From Methylotuvimicrobium sp. KM2 (lineage in GTDB: Bacteria > Pseudomonadota > Gammaproteobacteria > Methylococcales > Methylomonadaceae): a stretch of 64,000 nt of DNA. The stretch covers positions 1,736,001 to 1,800,000 of the forward strand of contig NZ_CP150634.1 in NCBI RefSeq assembly GCF_038051925.1, read 5' to 3'. Below the pieces are notes generated by a model. It was not told the origin of the DNA and made no database searches. It worked only from the letters and a program-made list of their open reading frames with translations. This document shows, one piece after another, positions 43,991 through 53,693 of this stretch. How positions within the stretch are numbered: the stretch's first letter is position 1; each line of letters starts with the position of its first letter. The position numbers and the translations under genes are program-made.

Positions 43991-46900
43991 TTATTTCGCC
44001 GCTGTTTCGGCTTTTACCCCAAAAAACAACGCATACAACACCGGTACGGCGATCAGTGTCAGCACAGTTGCGAAGGCTAGGCCGCCCATGATCGTGACTG
44101 CCATGCTGGCAAAGAAGGCGTCGGTTAACAATGGGATCATGCCGAGTATAGTCGTGCCGGCGGCTAGGAATACCGGGCGAAGACGGCTAACGCCGGCGTC
44201 GACGATCGCGGCATGGCCGTGTTTGCCTTCGTCGATTTGCGCGTCGATTTCGTCGACCAGTACGATCGCATTTTTCATTAGCATGCCGGACAAGCTCAAC
44301 AGACCGAGTAGGGCCATGAAGCTGAATGGCTGATTGGAAATCAGCAAGCCGATCACGACGCCGCAGACCGACATCGGCACGACTAGCCAGATGATCAGCG
44401 GCTGACGCACTTTGCCGAACAACAAAATACTGATGATGAGCATGACGACGAAGCCGACCGGTATCTGAGCGTTGAGCGCGTTTTGTGCGTCGGTCGAGCT
44501 TTCGTATTCGCCGCCCCATTCGAAACGATAACCGGACGGAAGCGGGATGGCTTCGATTTGCGCGCGGATGCCGCGGAAAGCTTGATCTGCGGTCAACTTC
44601 GGTAGCGGGTCGGCCTGAGCGGTCAGTGTGCGCACCCGGTTGCGCCGGTGTATCAAGGTATCCTCGCTGACCGTTTCGAAACGCTCGGCGATTTGCGCGA
44701 TCGGAACATAGGATTGGTCGGCATTACTCCAAACGAGGCGATCGCGTAATTGTTTGGCATCCCGCCGCTCGGCATCCGGCGGGCGAACGACGATGGGGAT
44801 TTGTTTGTCGTCCTCGCGGTAAGTGCCGGCCTGGACGCCGGTGCTGGCGAATTGCAAGGCCAGCGCCAAGTCGCTCAAACCGGTGCCGGCGATGCGCGCG
44901 CGTTCGGGGTTGTAGACCGGCTTCATCACTAGCTCTTTTTGCCGCCAGTTCGTGCGCAGATCGATGAGATTGCCGTCGGCGCGCATGATATCCAAAGCTT
45001 CTTTGCCGAGTTGGCGCAGCACGGCGGAGTCGGGACCTGAAAAACGCGCTTCTATCTTCGCGCCGCCTCCGGGACCGAACATCAGTCGTTCGGTGCGGAT
45101 TTCGGCATTGGGATAGGCGCCACTCAGTTCATTTTTCAATTCCGCGGCCAAGGCAGGAATGGGATCGAGGTTTTCGGTGCGGATAATCAATAGTCCATAA
45201 GCGCTGTTCGGTTGTTCCGGCGCGTAAGTCAGCATATAACGGCTCGCGCCTCGCCCGATGAAGCTTGCCACCGAAACGACGTCCGGTTTGGCGCGGATGA
45301 TTGCCTCGATTTCGCCGATATCGCGCTCGGTCGAGCGGATATCGCTGCCTTGCGGCAATTGATAGTGAATATAGAACAACGGGGTATTGGAGTCGGGAAA
45401 AAAGGCTTGCTTGACCATGCCGAAACCGGCGAAGCAGGCCGCAGTCAACAGAACCATAATCAACGCGGTCAAGGTTCTGGCTTTTAAGGTGCCGGTTAGG
45501 ATTTTTCGGTAGGCTTGATAAATCCATGCGCGATAAGGGTCTTCGCCGGTTTGCTCGACCTTCAAGAACAAGTGCCCGAACAGCGGGGTGACCGTGATCG
45601 CCAAAACCCAGCTCAGCAGCAGCGACATCGCGATCACCGCGAATAGCGAAAACAAAAATTCGCCAGTGACGTCCGGCGACAATCCGATGCCGGAAAAGGC
45701 CATGATTCCGATCACGGTCGCGCCGAGCAACGGCAGTTGGGTGCGTTTGACCGATACGGTCGCGGCATCCTTGCCGTTCATGCCGTGCTGCATGTTGATC
45801 AGCATGCCTTCGGCAACCACGATCGCATTATCGACCAGCATGCCCATCGCGATAATCAACGCGCCAAGCGAAATGCGCTCCATATCGATATGAAAAACGC
45901 GCATCAAGAACACCGTGCCGAGCACGGTCAGCAGCAGCGTCGCGCCAACGATCAAACCGACTCGCCAACCCATCATCAAACACAGCGACAAAATCACGAT
46001 CGAGACCGATACGATTAGATTGACGATGAAATCATCGATCGATTGATCGACGACTTTGTGTTGTTCGTAAATCGGATGAATCTCGATCCCTAATGGGATA
46101 CGCGGCGCCAGTTCGGCTAGGCGCGCCTCGACCGCCTGGCCGACCGTGACGATGTTGGCGTCGGTGACGCCCGAAATCGCCAGCGTGAAGGCCGGCATGC
46201 CGTTGAAATGCACGAGATGATCCGGTATTTCGGTCGGTTCGCGGCGGATTTCGGCCAGATCGATCAGGCTGATTTGTTCCGTGCTGCCGGGACGGCCGAT
46301 GCGCAGCGCTTCGATCGCGGAGACCGAATCGAAGCCGGCGGCGGTGGTAATGCGGATGCGCCGGTCATCGATCGTGACCGCACCGGCATCGGCGATTCTG
46401 TTTTCCGAGGAAATGGTATTCAAGACCTGAGCCATCGGCAGACCGAAACGCGCGAGCCTGGCATTCGATACCTCAACATAGATGGTTTCGGTGCGCATGC
46501 CGGCGGTTTCGACTTTGGCGACATTGGTCACGGTCAGCAGCTCGCGGCGTAAAAATTTGGCCAGATCCAAAATTTCTCGGTCGGAAAATCCGGGAGCGGT
46601 GATCGCATAAAAAATTCCGAATACATCGCCGAAGTCGTCGTTGACGGTCGATGGATTCGCGCCTTTTGGCAAGGTTTGTTGAGCATCGCCGACTTTGCGC
46701 CTCAGCTCGTCCCAGACCTGCGGCATCGTACGGCCGTCGTAGATATCCTTGATTTCAACTTCGATTTCGGAAATGCCGGGTTTGGATTTCGATTTGATAT
46801 GCTTGATTTGTGGTAATTGTTGAATCGCCGATTCCAAGGGTTCGGTGACTTCCAGCTCGACTTCTTCGGCCGTCGCGCCCGGATAAGGCGTGATGACCAA

Positions 46901-47041
46901 GGCTTGTTTGATGGTAAAGGCCGGGTCTTCGAGGCGTCCGACCGTGGACAGGCCCCACAGGCCTCCGATCAGGCAAGTCAGGATGATCAGCCAGGTATTG
47001 ACCGGGCGTTCGATGGCCGCGCGCGCGATATCGATAGACAT
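43991..47041 (-). CDS. RND efflux permease
   Basis: 1016 residues, AcrB-like. Twelve helices in two halves, each followed by a large periplasmic domain; the GILVDNAIVVAEG-type motif reads MGMLVDNAIVVAEG and the second half LSGMLMKNAIVLVDEID. It exports drugs, detergents or metabolites using the proton gradient, in complex with the adaptor and TolC partner. Starts 11 nt after the adaptor stop. Substrate unknown. Confidence 0.94.
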   Translation of the reverse strand: MSIDIARAAIERPVNTWLIILTCLIGGLWGLSTVGRLEDPAFTIKQALVITPYPGATAEEVELEVTEPLESAIQQLPQIKHIKSKSKPGISEIEVEIKDIYDGRTMPQVWDELRRKVGDAQQTLPKGANPSTVNDDFGDVFGIFYAITAPGFSDREILDLAKFLRRELLTVTNVAKVETAGMRTETIYVEVSNARLARFGLPMAQVLNTISSENRIADAGAVTIDDRRIRITTAAGFDSVSAIEALRIGRPGSTEQISLIDLAEIRREPTEIPDHLVHFNGMPAFTLAISGVTDANIVTVGQAVEARLAELAPRIPLGIEIHPIYEQHKVVDQSIDDFIVNLIVSVSIVILSLCLMMGWRVGLIVGATLLLTVLGTVFLMRVFHIDMERISLGALIIAMGMLVDNAIVVAEGMLINMQHGMNGKDAATVSVKRTQLPLLGATVIGIMAFSGIGLSPDVTGEFLFSLFAVIAMSLLLSWVLAITVTPLFGHLFLKVEQTGEDPYRAWIYQAYRKILTGTLKARTLTALIMVLLTAACFAGFGMVKQAFFPDSNTPLFYIHYQLPQGSDIRSTERDIGEIEAIIRAKPDVVSVASFIGRGASRYMLTYAPEQPNSAYGLLIIRTENLDPIPALAAELKNELSGAYPNAEIRTERLMFGPGGGAKIEARFSGPDSAVLRQLGKEALDIMRADGNLIDLRTNWRQKELVMKPVYNPERARIAGTGLSDLALALQFASTGVQAGTYREDDKQIPIVVRPPDAERRDAKQLRDRLVWSNADQSYVPIAQIAERFETVSEDTLIHRRNRVRTLTAQADPLPKLTADQAFRGIRAQIEAIPLPSGYRFEWGGEYESSTDAQNALNAQIPVGFVVMLIISILLFGKVRQPLIIWLVVPMSVCGVVIGLLISNQPFSFMALLGLLSLSGMLMKNAIVLVDEIDAQIDEGKHGHAAIVDAGVSRLRPVFLAAGTTILGMIPLLTDAFFASMAVTIMGGLAFATVLTLIAVPVLYALFFGVKAETAAK

Positions 47042-47052
47042 GGCGATGGTCC

Positions 47053-48120
47053 TTAAAATCCGGTAAAACGGCGTACCGCCATGCCGTCGTGCAGCAAATG
47101 GCCGCCGGCGGTGACGATATGTTCGCCGCCGCTCAAGCCTGATAATACCGGTACGCGGCTGGCGGCGACGGCTCCGATATCGATAATCTGCGGCGAGACG
47201 GTTTCGCTCTGCGGGTCAAATAGCCAAACCCGGGTCTTGCCATCTTCGTCGGTATCGATTGCCGAGAGCGGGATCGTGATTTCGGTCGAGCCGTTGACCA
47301 AAGAGCTGCCGACCGAGACGCTGACGGTCATGCCCGGTAAAATCGTCATGTCGTTCGTGCGTTGCAGCTCCAGTGTCACCTCGTAGGTCTGCGCGACCGC
47401 ATCGGCTTCGGTGGCATGTTCCAGATAGCGTAGCGGCAGGCGTTTACCGGGCTGGCCCGGAAACTCCGCCTCGATATTCATTGCATCGGCAAGGCCGATC
47501 AGTCTGATGAGATCTTCCGGCACATTGATCTTGACATGCAAGGCGCTAACGTCCTGGACTCGGACCACGGCTTGGTGGGTTGCGACATGGGAGTGTATGT
47601 CAAGCAGGCGGCGCGTGACCAGCGCATCGAATGGCGCGGCGATCCGGGTATAGGAGAGATTGCGGCGGGCATTGTCCAGTGCGACTTGGCGCAGTTTAAA
47701 GGCGGTCTCGGCTTCGTCCAACATGACCTTCGGTATCGTATCCGAGGCCGCGAGATTGCGTTTGCGATCGACATCGAGTCGTGCGAAGGCGTATTGTGTT
47801 TTGGCTTCTTGTTCGTTCAGGCGAAAATCGGTCGGATCAAGCGCAGCAATCAAGCCGCCTTTGGCAACCACGGTACCTTGTTGTACCGGCAATTCGGCCA
47901 GGCGTCCGCCGACTTGAAACGAGAGGTCGACCGTTTTTAACGCGTCCACGCGGCCGACGAAGCGGCGTTGCGCTAGCGCCTCGGTAACCTTGACCGTTTC
48001 GATACGCACGGTGCGGACGATTTCTTGTTCAGGCTCTCGGTTGTTATTGCCGCAGGCGCTGATTAGCGCGGTTATAGCAAGTAATAAAACAGCATGTCCG
48101 ATGGGCTTGGATTTCCCCAT
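47053..48120 (-). CDS. RND periplasmic adaptor (membrane fusion protein), lipoprotein
   Basis: 355 residues. The ATG at 48120 was chosen: it follows AAGGAA and gives a lipoprotein signal with lipobox LISAC (residue about 21); the longer ORF adds 12 residues before it. Lipoyl/hairpin region 60-180 (VDALKTVDLSFQVGG, VVAKGGLIAALDP, ISYTRIAAPFDALV-like), then beta-barrel domains. It links the permease to the outer-membrane channel. Confidence 0.92.
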   Translation of the reverse strand: MGKSKPIGHAVLLLAITALISACGNNNREPEQEIVRTVRIETVKVTEALAQRRFVGRVDALKTVDLSFQVGGRLAELPVQQGTVVAKGGLIAALDPTDFRLNEQEAKTQYAFARLDVDRKRNLAASDTIPKVMLDEAETAFKLRQVALDNARRNLSYTRIAAPFDALVTRRLLDIHSHVATHQAVVRVQDVSALHVKINVPEDLIRLIGLADAMNIEAEFPGQPGKRLPLRYLEHATEADAVAQTYEVTLELQRTNDMTILPGMTVSVSVGSSLVNGSTEITIPLSAIDTDEDGKTRVWLFDPQSETVSPQIIDIGAVAASRVPVLSGLSGGEHIVTAGGHLLHDGMAVRRFTGF

Positions 48121-48188
48121 GTTACGATTCCTTTGCAAAGATAGGTAGAGTGTCAAGATGACGATGATTCCGAGAGGCGTTGAGCAGA

Positions 48189-49466
48189 TTACAAAATCCC
48201 GAGCGCACGGCGCAAATTCAGTTTCGCCAGCTCCGCATCGTAACGGGCATTATTGAAGTTGTTGTGCGTCGTGATTCTGAGCTCTTCGGCTTTCAACACT
48301 TCGGTCTGCGTGGACAAGCCCTGCCGATAGCGTTCGCGGTTGACCCGCAAATTTTCATCGGCTTGAGCGATCGCTTGTTGGCTGACCTCTATACGCTTTT
48401 CGGTTTCCTGAATGTCCAGCCAGGCGCGCCGGACTTCAAGTCCGATCATGCTGGCCATATCATCCCGCTGTGCCTGCAGTGCCAACGCCTGTCTATTGAG
48501 CGATTTGCTTTGGTGATGGGTGCCGCCGTCGAGTTTCCATTCCATGCCGACATTGACCATCCACATGCCTTCGAAGGCCATGTAACGGTTTTCCTGGTAT
48601 TGATAGCCGCCGTTGACCGCGACTTGCGGTAATAGGCCGGCTTGAACGCTTCTGGCTTGTTCTTGCAAGGCGGTGATTTGGCTGTTTAATGCGTTAAGCT
48701 CAGGACGTTGGGCGAGCGCCTGGGCAGATAATTCGTCCGGTGCTCCGCCGGGCTGTTTAGGAAAGCGTTCTTCCAGTTCGACAGGGTCGTCGAGTCGGCG
48801 ATTCAGTAAGCGGTTGTATTGCGCTTTGGCGATATCAAGCCGGTTGCTGTATTGCACGACGAGTTGCCGGGCATTGGCGTATTCGACTTCGGCGGCCAGT
48901 CGGTCGTTTTTCGACACCATGCCTTGGCTATGTAAGCGTTCGACATCGGTGGCGTTAGCTTTCAGCGTTTCGGCGTGGCTTTTCGCTACTTGCAGTGCGC
49001 TTTGCGCGCGTAATACGGACAGGAAAGTTTCGGCGATCTGCAGTTTAATCGTCAATGCGGTTGCGACTTCATTTTGTTGTGTCGCCGATAAGGCGGCTTC
49101 GGCTGCATCGATACCATGGCTGATGCGTCCGCTTGTAAAAATGGGGACCGATGCAATCACTTCGGCTTGGCCGCTGCCGGCTTGCGACATTGGAAATTGA
49201 GCTGCTTGGCCTTCAATCTCGGTTTTCGCGGCGGGGGTTTCGCTCAATTGAGTATAGCCCCCTTTGATGTTGAGCGAGGGTAGGCGTTGATTTTGGGCCG
49301 AGTACAGTTGTTGTTCGGATGCCTCGGTATCGGCCTTGGCCGATTTAATTAGGTGGTTTTGGTTCAATGCCTGCTCGAAAGCTTCTTCTAGTGTTTCTGC
49401 TTGAACGCAAAAAACCGGCAATATTGCCAACAATACACTGTATTGTTTAATGCTAATCGGTCGCAT
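48189..49466 (-). CDS. TolC-family outer membrane efflux protein
   Basis: 425 residues. Signal peptide ends at VQA-ETLEEAF; two repeated coiled-coil halves (AEQALNQNHLIKSAKADTEASEQQL; ALQVAKSHAETLKANATDVE) and NLRRALGIL at the end. It forms the outer channel of the pump. The first gene after tetR, overlapping it by 14 nt. Confidence 0.92.
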   Translation of the reverse strand: MRPISIKQYSVLLAILPVFCVQAETLEEAFEQALNQNHLIKSAKADTEASEQQLYSAQNQRLPSLNIKGGYTQLSETPAAKTEIEGQAAQFPMSQAGSGQAEVIASVPIFTSGRISHGIDAAEAALSATQQNEVATALTIKLQIAETFLSVLRAQSALQVAKSHAETLKANATDVERLHSQGMVSKNDRLAAEVEYANARQLVVQYSNRLDIAKAQYNRLLNRRLDDPVELEERFPKQPGGAPDELSAQALAQRPELNALNSQITALQEQARSVQAGLLPQVAVNGGYQYQENRYMAFEGMWMVNVGMEWKLDGGTHHQSKSLNRQALALQAQRDDMASMIGLEVRRAWLDIQETEKRIEVSQQAIAQADENLRVNRERYRQGLSTQTEVLKAEELRITTHNNFNNARYDAELAKLNLRRALGIL

Positions 49467-50067
49467 TCAAAACACCTCGCAGGTAAAGCGCAATAACTTG
49501 GTCGACCAAGAGGCGCTTTTGTTCGGGAGAGGGTGGTGCACTGATGCCGAGCAAGCATTGAAAATGCAAATCGCCTTTGAGCAGGCTGAAAAATGCATCG
49601 GCCGCAAATTCAATATCGGGAATATCAATGTGCCCGCTAGTTTTCAAATTATGGAGATAATGCTCCAATTGAGTTAGTGCTATTTTAGGCGCGCTGTCGT
49701 ATACGACTTGCCCAAGTTCAGGAAAGTCTCGGCATTCGGCGATTACGAGCCGGTAGATTGCCAGGGCCTCCTCGGTAAAAATCAAATCGATAAATGCTTG
49801 GGCGATTTCACGAAGATTTTTTTTGATGTCGTTCGAATCGGGTGTGATTTCGGCCATGGTGTCCAGTAAGGATCGGCACAATTCAAAAATGACCGCGGAA
49901 AAAAGCGCGTTTTTATTATCGAAATGTTGATATAGAGTCGCTTTAGAAACCGGCGCTTCTTTGGCGATTTTGTCCATGCTGACTTGATGAAAGCCATGTT
50001 TTAAAAACATGCGGGTCGCGCCTTCGATGATCGCTTCTCGTTTAGGCTCACAGGGTTCCGATGACAT
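49453..50067 (-). CDS. TetR-family repressor of the efflux operon
   Basis: 204 residues. N-terminal HTH: AIIEGATRMFLKHGFHQVSMDKIAKEAPVSKATLYQHFDNKNALF. The ligand domain has no recognised signature. ATG at 50067 is preferred to a TTG 12 nt upstream. It overlaps the TolC gene and lies 36 nt after a perfect palindrome (50103-50121) that is a good operator. Confidence 0.9.
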   Translation of the reverse strand: MSSEPCEPKREAIIEGATRMFLKHGFHQVSMDKIAKEAPVSKATLYQHFDNKNALFSAVIFELCRSLLDTMAEITPDSNDIKKNLREIAQAFIDLIFTEEALAIYRLVIAECRDFPELGQVVYDSAPKIALTQLEHYLHNLKTSGHIDIPDIEFAADAFFSLLKGDLHFQCLLGISAPPSPEQKRLLVDQVIALYLRGVLNATD

Positions 50068-50102
50068 AATTAGGCTCAAGAATAGATTTATCGGACAATA
50101 CT

Positions 50103-50121
50103 AAACTAAACAGTTTAGTTT
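50103..50121. promoter_or_regulatory. Predicted TetR operator
   Basis: AAACTAAAC-A-GTTTAGTTT, perfect 9-bp arms around one base, just upstream of tetR. TetR-type repressors bind such sites; autoregulation of the whole operon is likely. Confidence 0.78.
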
Positions 50122-50141
50122 TAAAAGAGGCTATTATTATT

Positions 50142-50315
50142 CTACAAAAAGCATTTCACCATGAAGATTATGAAGAATAAGGAGTAAATTCAATAATTTG
50201 TTATGCGTTTGTATGGAACTTTCGCTCACCCAAGAGGTTAGCGTGAATGTTTAGGTATTCTCTTGAAATGCTCCATGAACTTCATGTGCTTCATGGTTAA
50301 ACTATCGAATTTAGG
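50142..50315. repeat. Family A repeat, copy 3
   Basis: 174 bp, same orientation as the copies at 3331 and 25277; fills most of the 332-bp gap between the LuxR gene and tetR. It abuts the operator at 50103-50121. Confidence 0.87.
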
Positions 50316-50399
50316 ATTCTGCTCGGTGATGATTTCTTACCGTCGATATCCACGCCAATGAGTAGGCAAGGCTAGTTTCTTATGCGGTTTTACGGTTTA

Positions 50400-51047
50400 T
50401 TATGGCGAACTTATTTCTTTTAGAAGTAATGCTAGATGTAGCCGGTCCGGTATTTCTAATTTATTGAAAATAGAGGTTAAATGGGCTTTGACCGTTCTTT
50501 CGGATATGTTGAGCTTGGCTGCGATTGCTTTGTTGCTTTCGCCGGTTTTGATAAGCTCGGCTACATCTAATTCGCGTTTAGAAAGCAGGGTTAATTTATT
50601 TTCAACATCCTGCCGGTGATGTCGATTTTTTCTTATGTCTCCGCTTAACTCTGACAGTGCATTGATTAAACGAGGGATTAAATGTCTTTGTATCCAGATA
50701 TCCCCTGTCAATAGGTGGTTCGCAGCTTTCAGGAGTAATTGGTCGACGGTATCCATTTCGCAATAACCGGAACATCCGGAAGCCAAGGCTTCGATTTGAT
50801 TGTCGTCGGACCAATTTTGGCCTATGACAAGCACTTTAAGGTTTAGTTGCGCTAGTGAAACTAACGTGGAAAAACTGGAATCGAGAAGTTCCGCATCGAT
50901 AACGACCAAGTTGATAGCCGCGTGAGCGGTATTTTCAGAAACTTTGTTCAGATCATGCAAAATTTTGATTTTATGTTCCTTACTGAGGATGCTCGCCCAG
51001 CGTTCGGCTTGATTTGGAGCTTCGGATAAAATAATAATATGTGCCAC
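50400..51047 (-). CDS. LuxR-type regulator with degenerate receiver
   Basis: 215 residues. Residues 1-115 look like a receiver (MAHIIILSEAPN... LVVIDAELLDSSFSTL) but lack the acidic DD pair and the conserved Lys; the Asp53-like position survives. Residues 150-212 are a GerE/LuxR HTH: LTLLSKRELDVAELIKTGES NKAIAAKLNISERTVKAHL. It may be a phosphorylation-independent regulator. Targets unknown; the upstream 840-bp gap has no other gene. Confidence 0.88.
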   Translation of the reverse strand: MAHIIILSEAPNQAERWASILSKEHKIKILHDLNKVSENTAHAAINLVVIDAELLDSSFSTLVSLAQLNLKVLVIGQNWSDDNQIEALASGCSGYCEMDTVDQLLLKAANHLLTGDIWIQRHLIPRLINALSELSGDIRKNRHHRQDVENKLTLLSKRELDVAELIKTGESNKAIAAKLNISERTVKAHLTSIFNKLEIPDRLHLALLLKEISSP

Positions 51048-51351
51048 TTTTGCCTGATTCCTTAATTAATCGCCGGCATAAGATTTGCCTATGTAATAGC
51101 TCTCGCGTTTAGGAGGGCTTGCGATCGGCTTGGATGCTTGGATTAATTTGTTTCGATTATACCGGCGAATGACAATATAAGGTACGAGTTATGATTTCTT
51201 CATGCAATTCGATGGATTAATTTTTACTTTCTCTGTGGTCGGCAATCGGAACAAGTCATGTGTACAGAGGTATAGGGTAGTATCTGTGAATGTGACTTTA
51301 GAGTGAGAATAGGGTCGATAATGATTTCTCAAAATACAAAATAATACCTGA

Positions 51352-51412
51352 TTAGCAAGATGCTTCAGCTTGCCGAAGCCAAGTGTCCGAGCTGGGGTTA
51401 GTCGTAGTCGCA
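51352..51412. repeat. Inverted copy of the 19461-19530 module
   Basis: ATTAGCAAGATGCTTCAGCT TGCCGAAGCCAAGTGTCCGA GC and GTCGTAGTCGC, reverse complement of the block at 19461-19520. Confidence 0.72.
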
Positions 51413-51810
51413 AAAACTAAAATATGCTGTTACCCAAGCTCCAGCTTGGGTAACCTGTTCAGGAAGCTCTAGCTTCCCGATAATCAAGAAAGATTTAACG
51501 AGCGAGCGAGTCGGGGGTGATTGAAAATGCGCGGAGGTTGTGTCGGTCTCAGGAAGCTCTTGCCCTGAGCGCAGCCGAAGGGGGAGCTTCCGGTGTGTCT
51601 TTCCCAAGCTGGAGCTTGGGAAAGAGCGTGATGTGGGTTGGCCGTTTTTAGCTTGACGCGCATGTCTTGCGAACCCCGACCTGCTAGGGATATGCTGATC
51701 TTTGGGCTTTAGCTGAAGAAACTTGCTAATCAGGAAATAATATGCCCCGAACGACTATTTTCTTGATCAGAGGTGAAACTTCCAGCTTCCTGATAGTCAG
51801 AATAAAACTT

Positions 51811-51864
51811 ACAAAATGCGTTTTACCATGAAGGTCATGAAAAACAATGAGTTAATTCAATGCT
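51811..51864. repeat. Family A repeat, left half only
   Basis: ACAAAATGCGTTTTACCATG AAGGTCATGA then GAGTTAATTCAATG, like the first third of the full copies. Placed about 27 nt before the open frame of the sensor kinase. Confidence 0.75.
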
Positions 51865-51890
51865 TAGGATAAAACCTTTCTTTCTGTCAC

Positions 51891-53252
51891 TTGCTACTGT
51901 GGTCTGCTTTGAATTCTAAATCGCTCAGTTTTCGTTTATTGGTTTCCGCCGGCGTCGTCTTAGCCTCGTTTTTTATATTGGTTGCCATCGTCTTGGAGCA
52001 AGGCTATCGAGAAAGCGCCGAGCAAACGCTCCGGGAAAACTTAAAAATTCAAGTTTACTCGTTGTTGTCGGCTGCTGAGCTGACTCGAGCCGGACGAATC
52101 AAGATGCCCAAAGAGTTACGAGAGCCGCGCTTCTCGAATCCAGGGTCCGGCCTTTATGCTTGGATACAGCCGGTCGATGCGGATGTCGTGTGGTTTTCCC
52201 CTTCGGCAATCGGTTTGACCGCCTCTTCAGCACCGGACATGGATTCTGGTCAATTTGTATTTTTGCTCGACGAACAGGGTCGTTATGTATTGCATTACAA
52301 AGTGATTTGGGAAAATCACCGAGGCAAGGAGCAAAAATATATTTTCAGCGTAGCCGAGGAAAGTATGTTTGTCGCTAAGCAAGTCGATCGATTTAAAACG
52401 GCATTAGGTTCTTGGTTGCTGGCGATGGGCTTGATTTTAATTTTGATTCAATTTTTAGTCCTGCGCTGGGGCTTGAGTCCGCTTCGTTTGATCGTAAGAG
52501 ACCTGGAGTCGATCGAACGAGGAGAAAAGTCTCTTCTTGACGGTAGTTATGCTACTGAATTGCGAGGATTGGCTGGAAATCTTAATGCGTTGATTAGCAG
52601 CGAGCGGGCACATTTAGAACGTTATCGCAATACGTTGGCCGATTTGGCTCATAGCTTAAAGACCCCGCTGGCTATTTTAAGGGGGAGTATTGATTCGCCG
52701 GTGTTGGATAAAAAGACTGTACACGATCAGATTTCTCGTATGGATGAAATCGTGGAATATCAACTGCAACGGGCAGCGGCTAAGGGCGAAAAGAAGATAA
52801 CCGGCACAATGGATGCTGCTATGGGAGTTGATAAGATTATAGCGTCAATGAAAAAAGTACATGCGGATAAGCCAATTGTTTTTGAGATCAAAAAGCCTGA
52901 TAAATTTAAGATTTATTGCGAACAAGGGGATTTTTATGAGATCGCCGGTAATTTAATCGACAATGCTTGTAAATGGTGCGATAAAAAAGTCAGGGTTAGT
53001 ATTTTGAATAAAAATCAAATCAAACAAGACGGCTTTTCGTTTTTATTGCAAATCGAAGACGACGGCCCGGGAATTCCTGTAGATCATCTAAACGATATTT
53101 TTAAACGAGGCGTCCGGGCCGACCAAAATACCGATGGGCACGGGATAGGCATGGCGGTGGTTAATGAAATCATCGATTTGTTGGGAGGGCAATTGTTGGG
53201 CGATAAAAGCCAAAGTTTGGGCGGCATGCGCTGGAGGGTTTATTTGCCGTAA
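51891..53252 (+). CDS. Orphan sensor histidine kinase, PhoQ-like
   Basis: 453 residues as drawn. Helix 1 (16-36), periplasmic sensor (about 40-165) without a clear PhoQ acidic patch, helix 2 (172-192), HAMP, His254 in LADLAHSLKTPLAIL, and an HATPase with NLIDNACKWC, DDGPGIP and GHGIGMAVV. No ATG lies near the start: candidates are TTG 51891, CTG 51897 or TTG 51909, and TAA at 51870-51872 closes the frame upstream. No response-regulator gene is beside it, unlike most PhoPQ pairs. Confidence 0.85.
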   Translation: MLLWSALNSKSLSFRLLVSAGVVLASFFILVAIVLEQGYRESAEQTLRENLKIQVYSLLSAAELTRAGRIKMPKELREPRFSNPGSGLYAWIQPVDADVVWFSPSAIGLTASSAPDMDSGQFVFLLDEQGRYVLHYKVIWENHRGKEQKYIFSVAEESMFVAKQVDRFKTALGSWLLAMGLILILIQFLVLRWGLSPLRLIVRDLESIERGEKSLLDGSYATELRGLAGNLNALISSERAHLERYRNTLADLAHSLKTPLAILRGSIDSPVLDKKTVHDQISRMDEIVEYQLQRAAAKGEKKITGTMDAAMGVDKIIASMKKVHADKPIVFEIKKPDKFKIYCEQGDFYEIAGNLIDNACKWCDKKVRVSILNKNQIKQDGFSFLLQIEDDGPGIPVDHLNDIFKRGVRADQNTDGHGIGMAVVNEIIDLLGGQLLGDKSQSLGGMRWRVYLP

Positions 53253-53357
53253 AATTTATATGAGGTTTTCAGTTAATAATTTATACTGTTAGCTAAACTT
53301 CTTTAAACTATTTCTATAGTTTTTTGGCTAAATTAAAGTTTCTCCGGGGATGTATCC

Positions 53358-53693
53358 ATGAACGAACCTAAATTATCATTTCCTAATGAATTAACTGAAA
53401 ATGGCAATAAACCGGAATGGAGCGGCGGGATTTACTCGAGACTTAAAAAAGAGCCGCAAATGAATTGGGATAAAAATCCGGTCGATATTACGGGTTTTTT
53501 AAAAAAAGAACCGCCTGCCTCGACAGTTGAGGGTGAGCCGGTCGATTGGAAAGAATATGCTGTTCCCGAAATGAATGAAAAAGAAAAATTACTGAACGAA
53601 TTGTTGCTGGAAAAAGATAAAACCATTGCGGCCAAAGATGAAATTATCGATTTACAAAGGAAGTTGATCGAGCAATTGTTGAAAGACCGCTAA
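53358..53693 (+). CDS. Small hypothetical protein with C-terminal coiled coil
   Basis: 111 residues, not recognised. The N-terminal part contains paired motifs LKKEPQMNWDKNPVD and LKKEPPAS...EPVDW; residues about 70-111 (EKEKLLNELLLEKDKTIAAKDEIIDLQRKLIEQLLKDR) form a heptad-like coiled coil. Ribosome-like GGGG lies 9 nt before the ATG. No signal peptide. Lies 105 nt after the sensor kinase and might be its co-transcribed partner. Confidence 0.75.
   Translation: MNEPKLSFPNELTENGNKPEWSGGIYSRLKKEPQMNWDKNPVDITGFLKKEPPASTVEGEPVDWKEYAVPEMNEKEKLLNELLLEKDKTIAAKDEIIDLQRKLIEQLLKDR

Larger units (their letters stand above)
51048..51890. other. 843-bp gap full of palindromic repeats
   Basis: No gene. 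Inverted H/E modules at 51352-51412 (AAGATGCTTCAGCTTGCCGA), a string of hairpins at 51430-51600 (GTTACCCAAGCTCC..CTTGGGTAAC; GGAAGCTCTAGCTTCC), the E extension at 51612-51660 and a half family A copy at 51811-51864, which runs up to the sensor gene. Confidence 0.75.
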
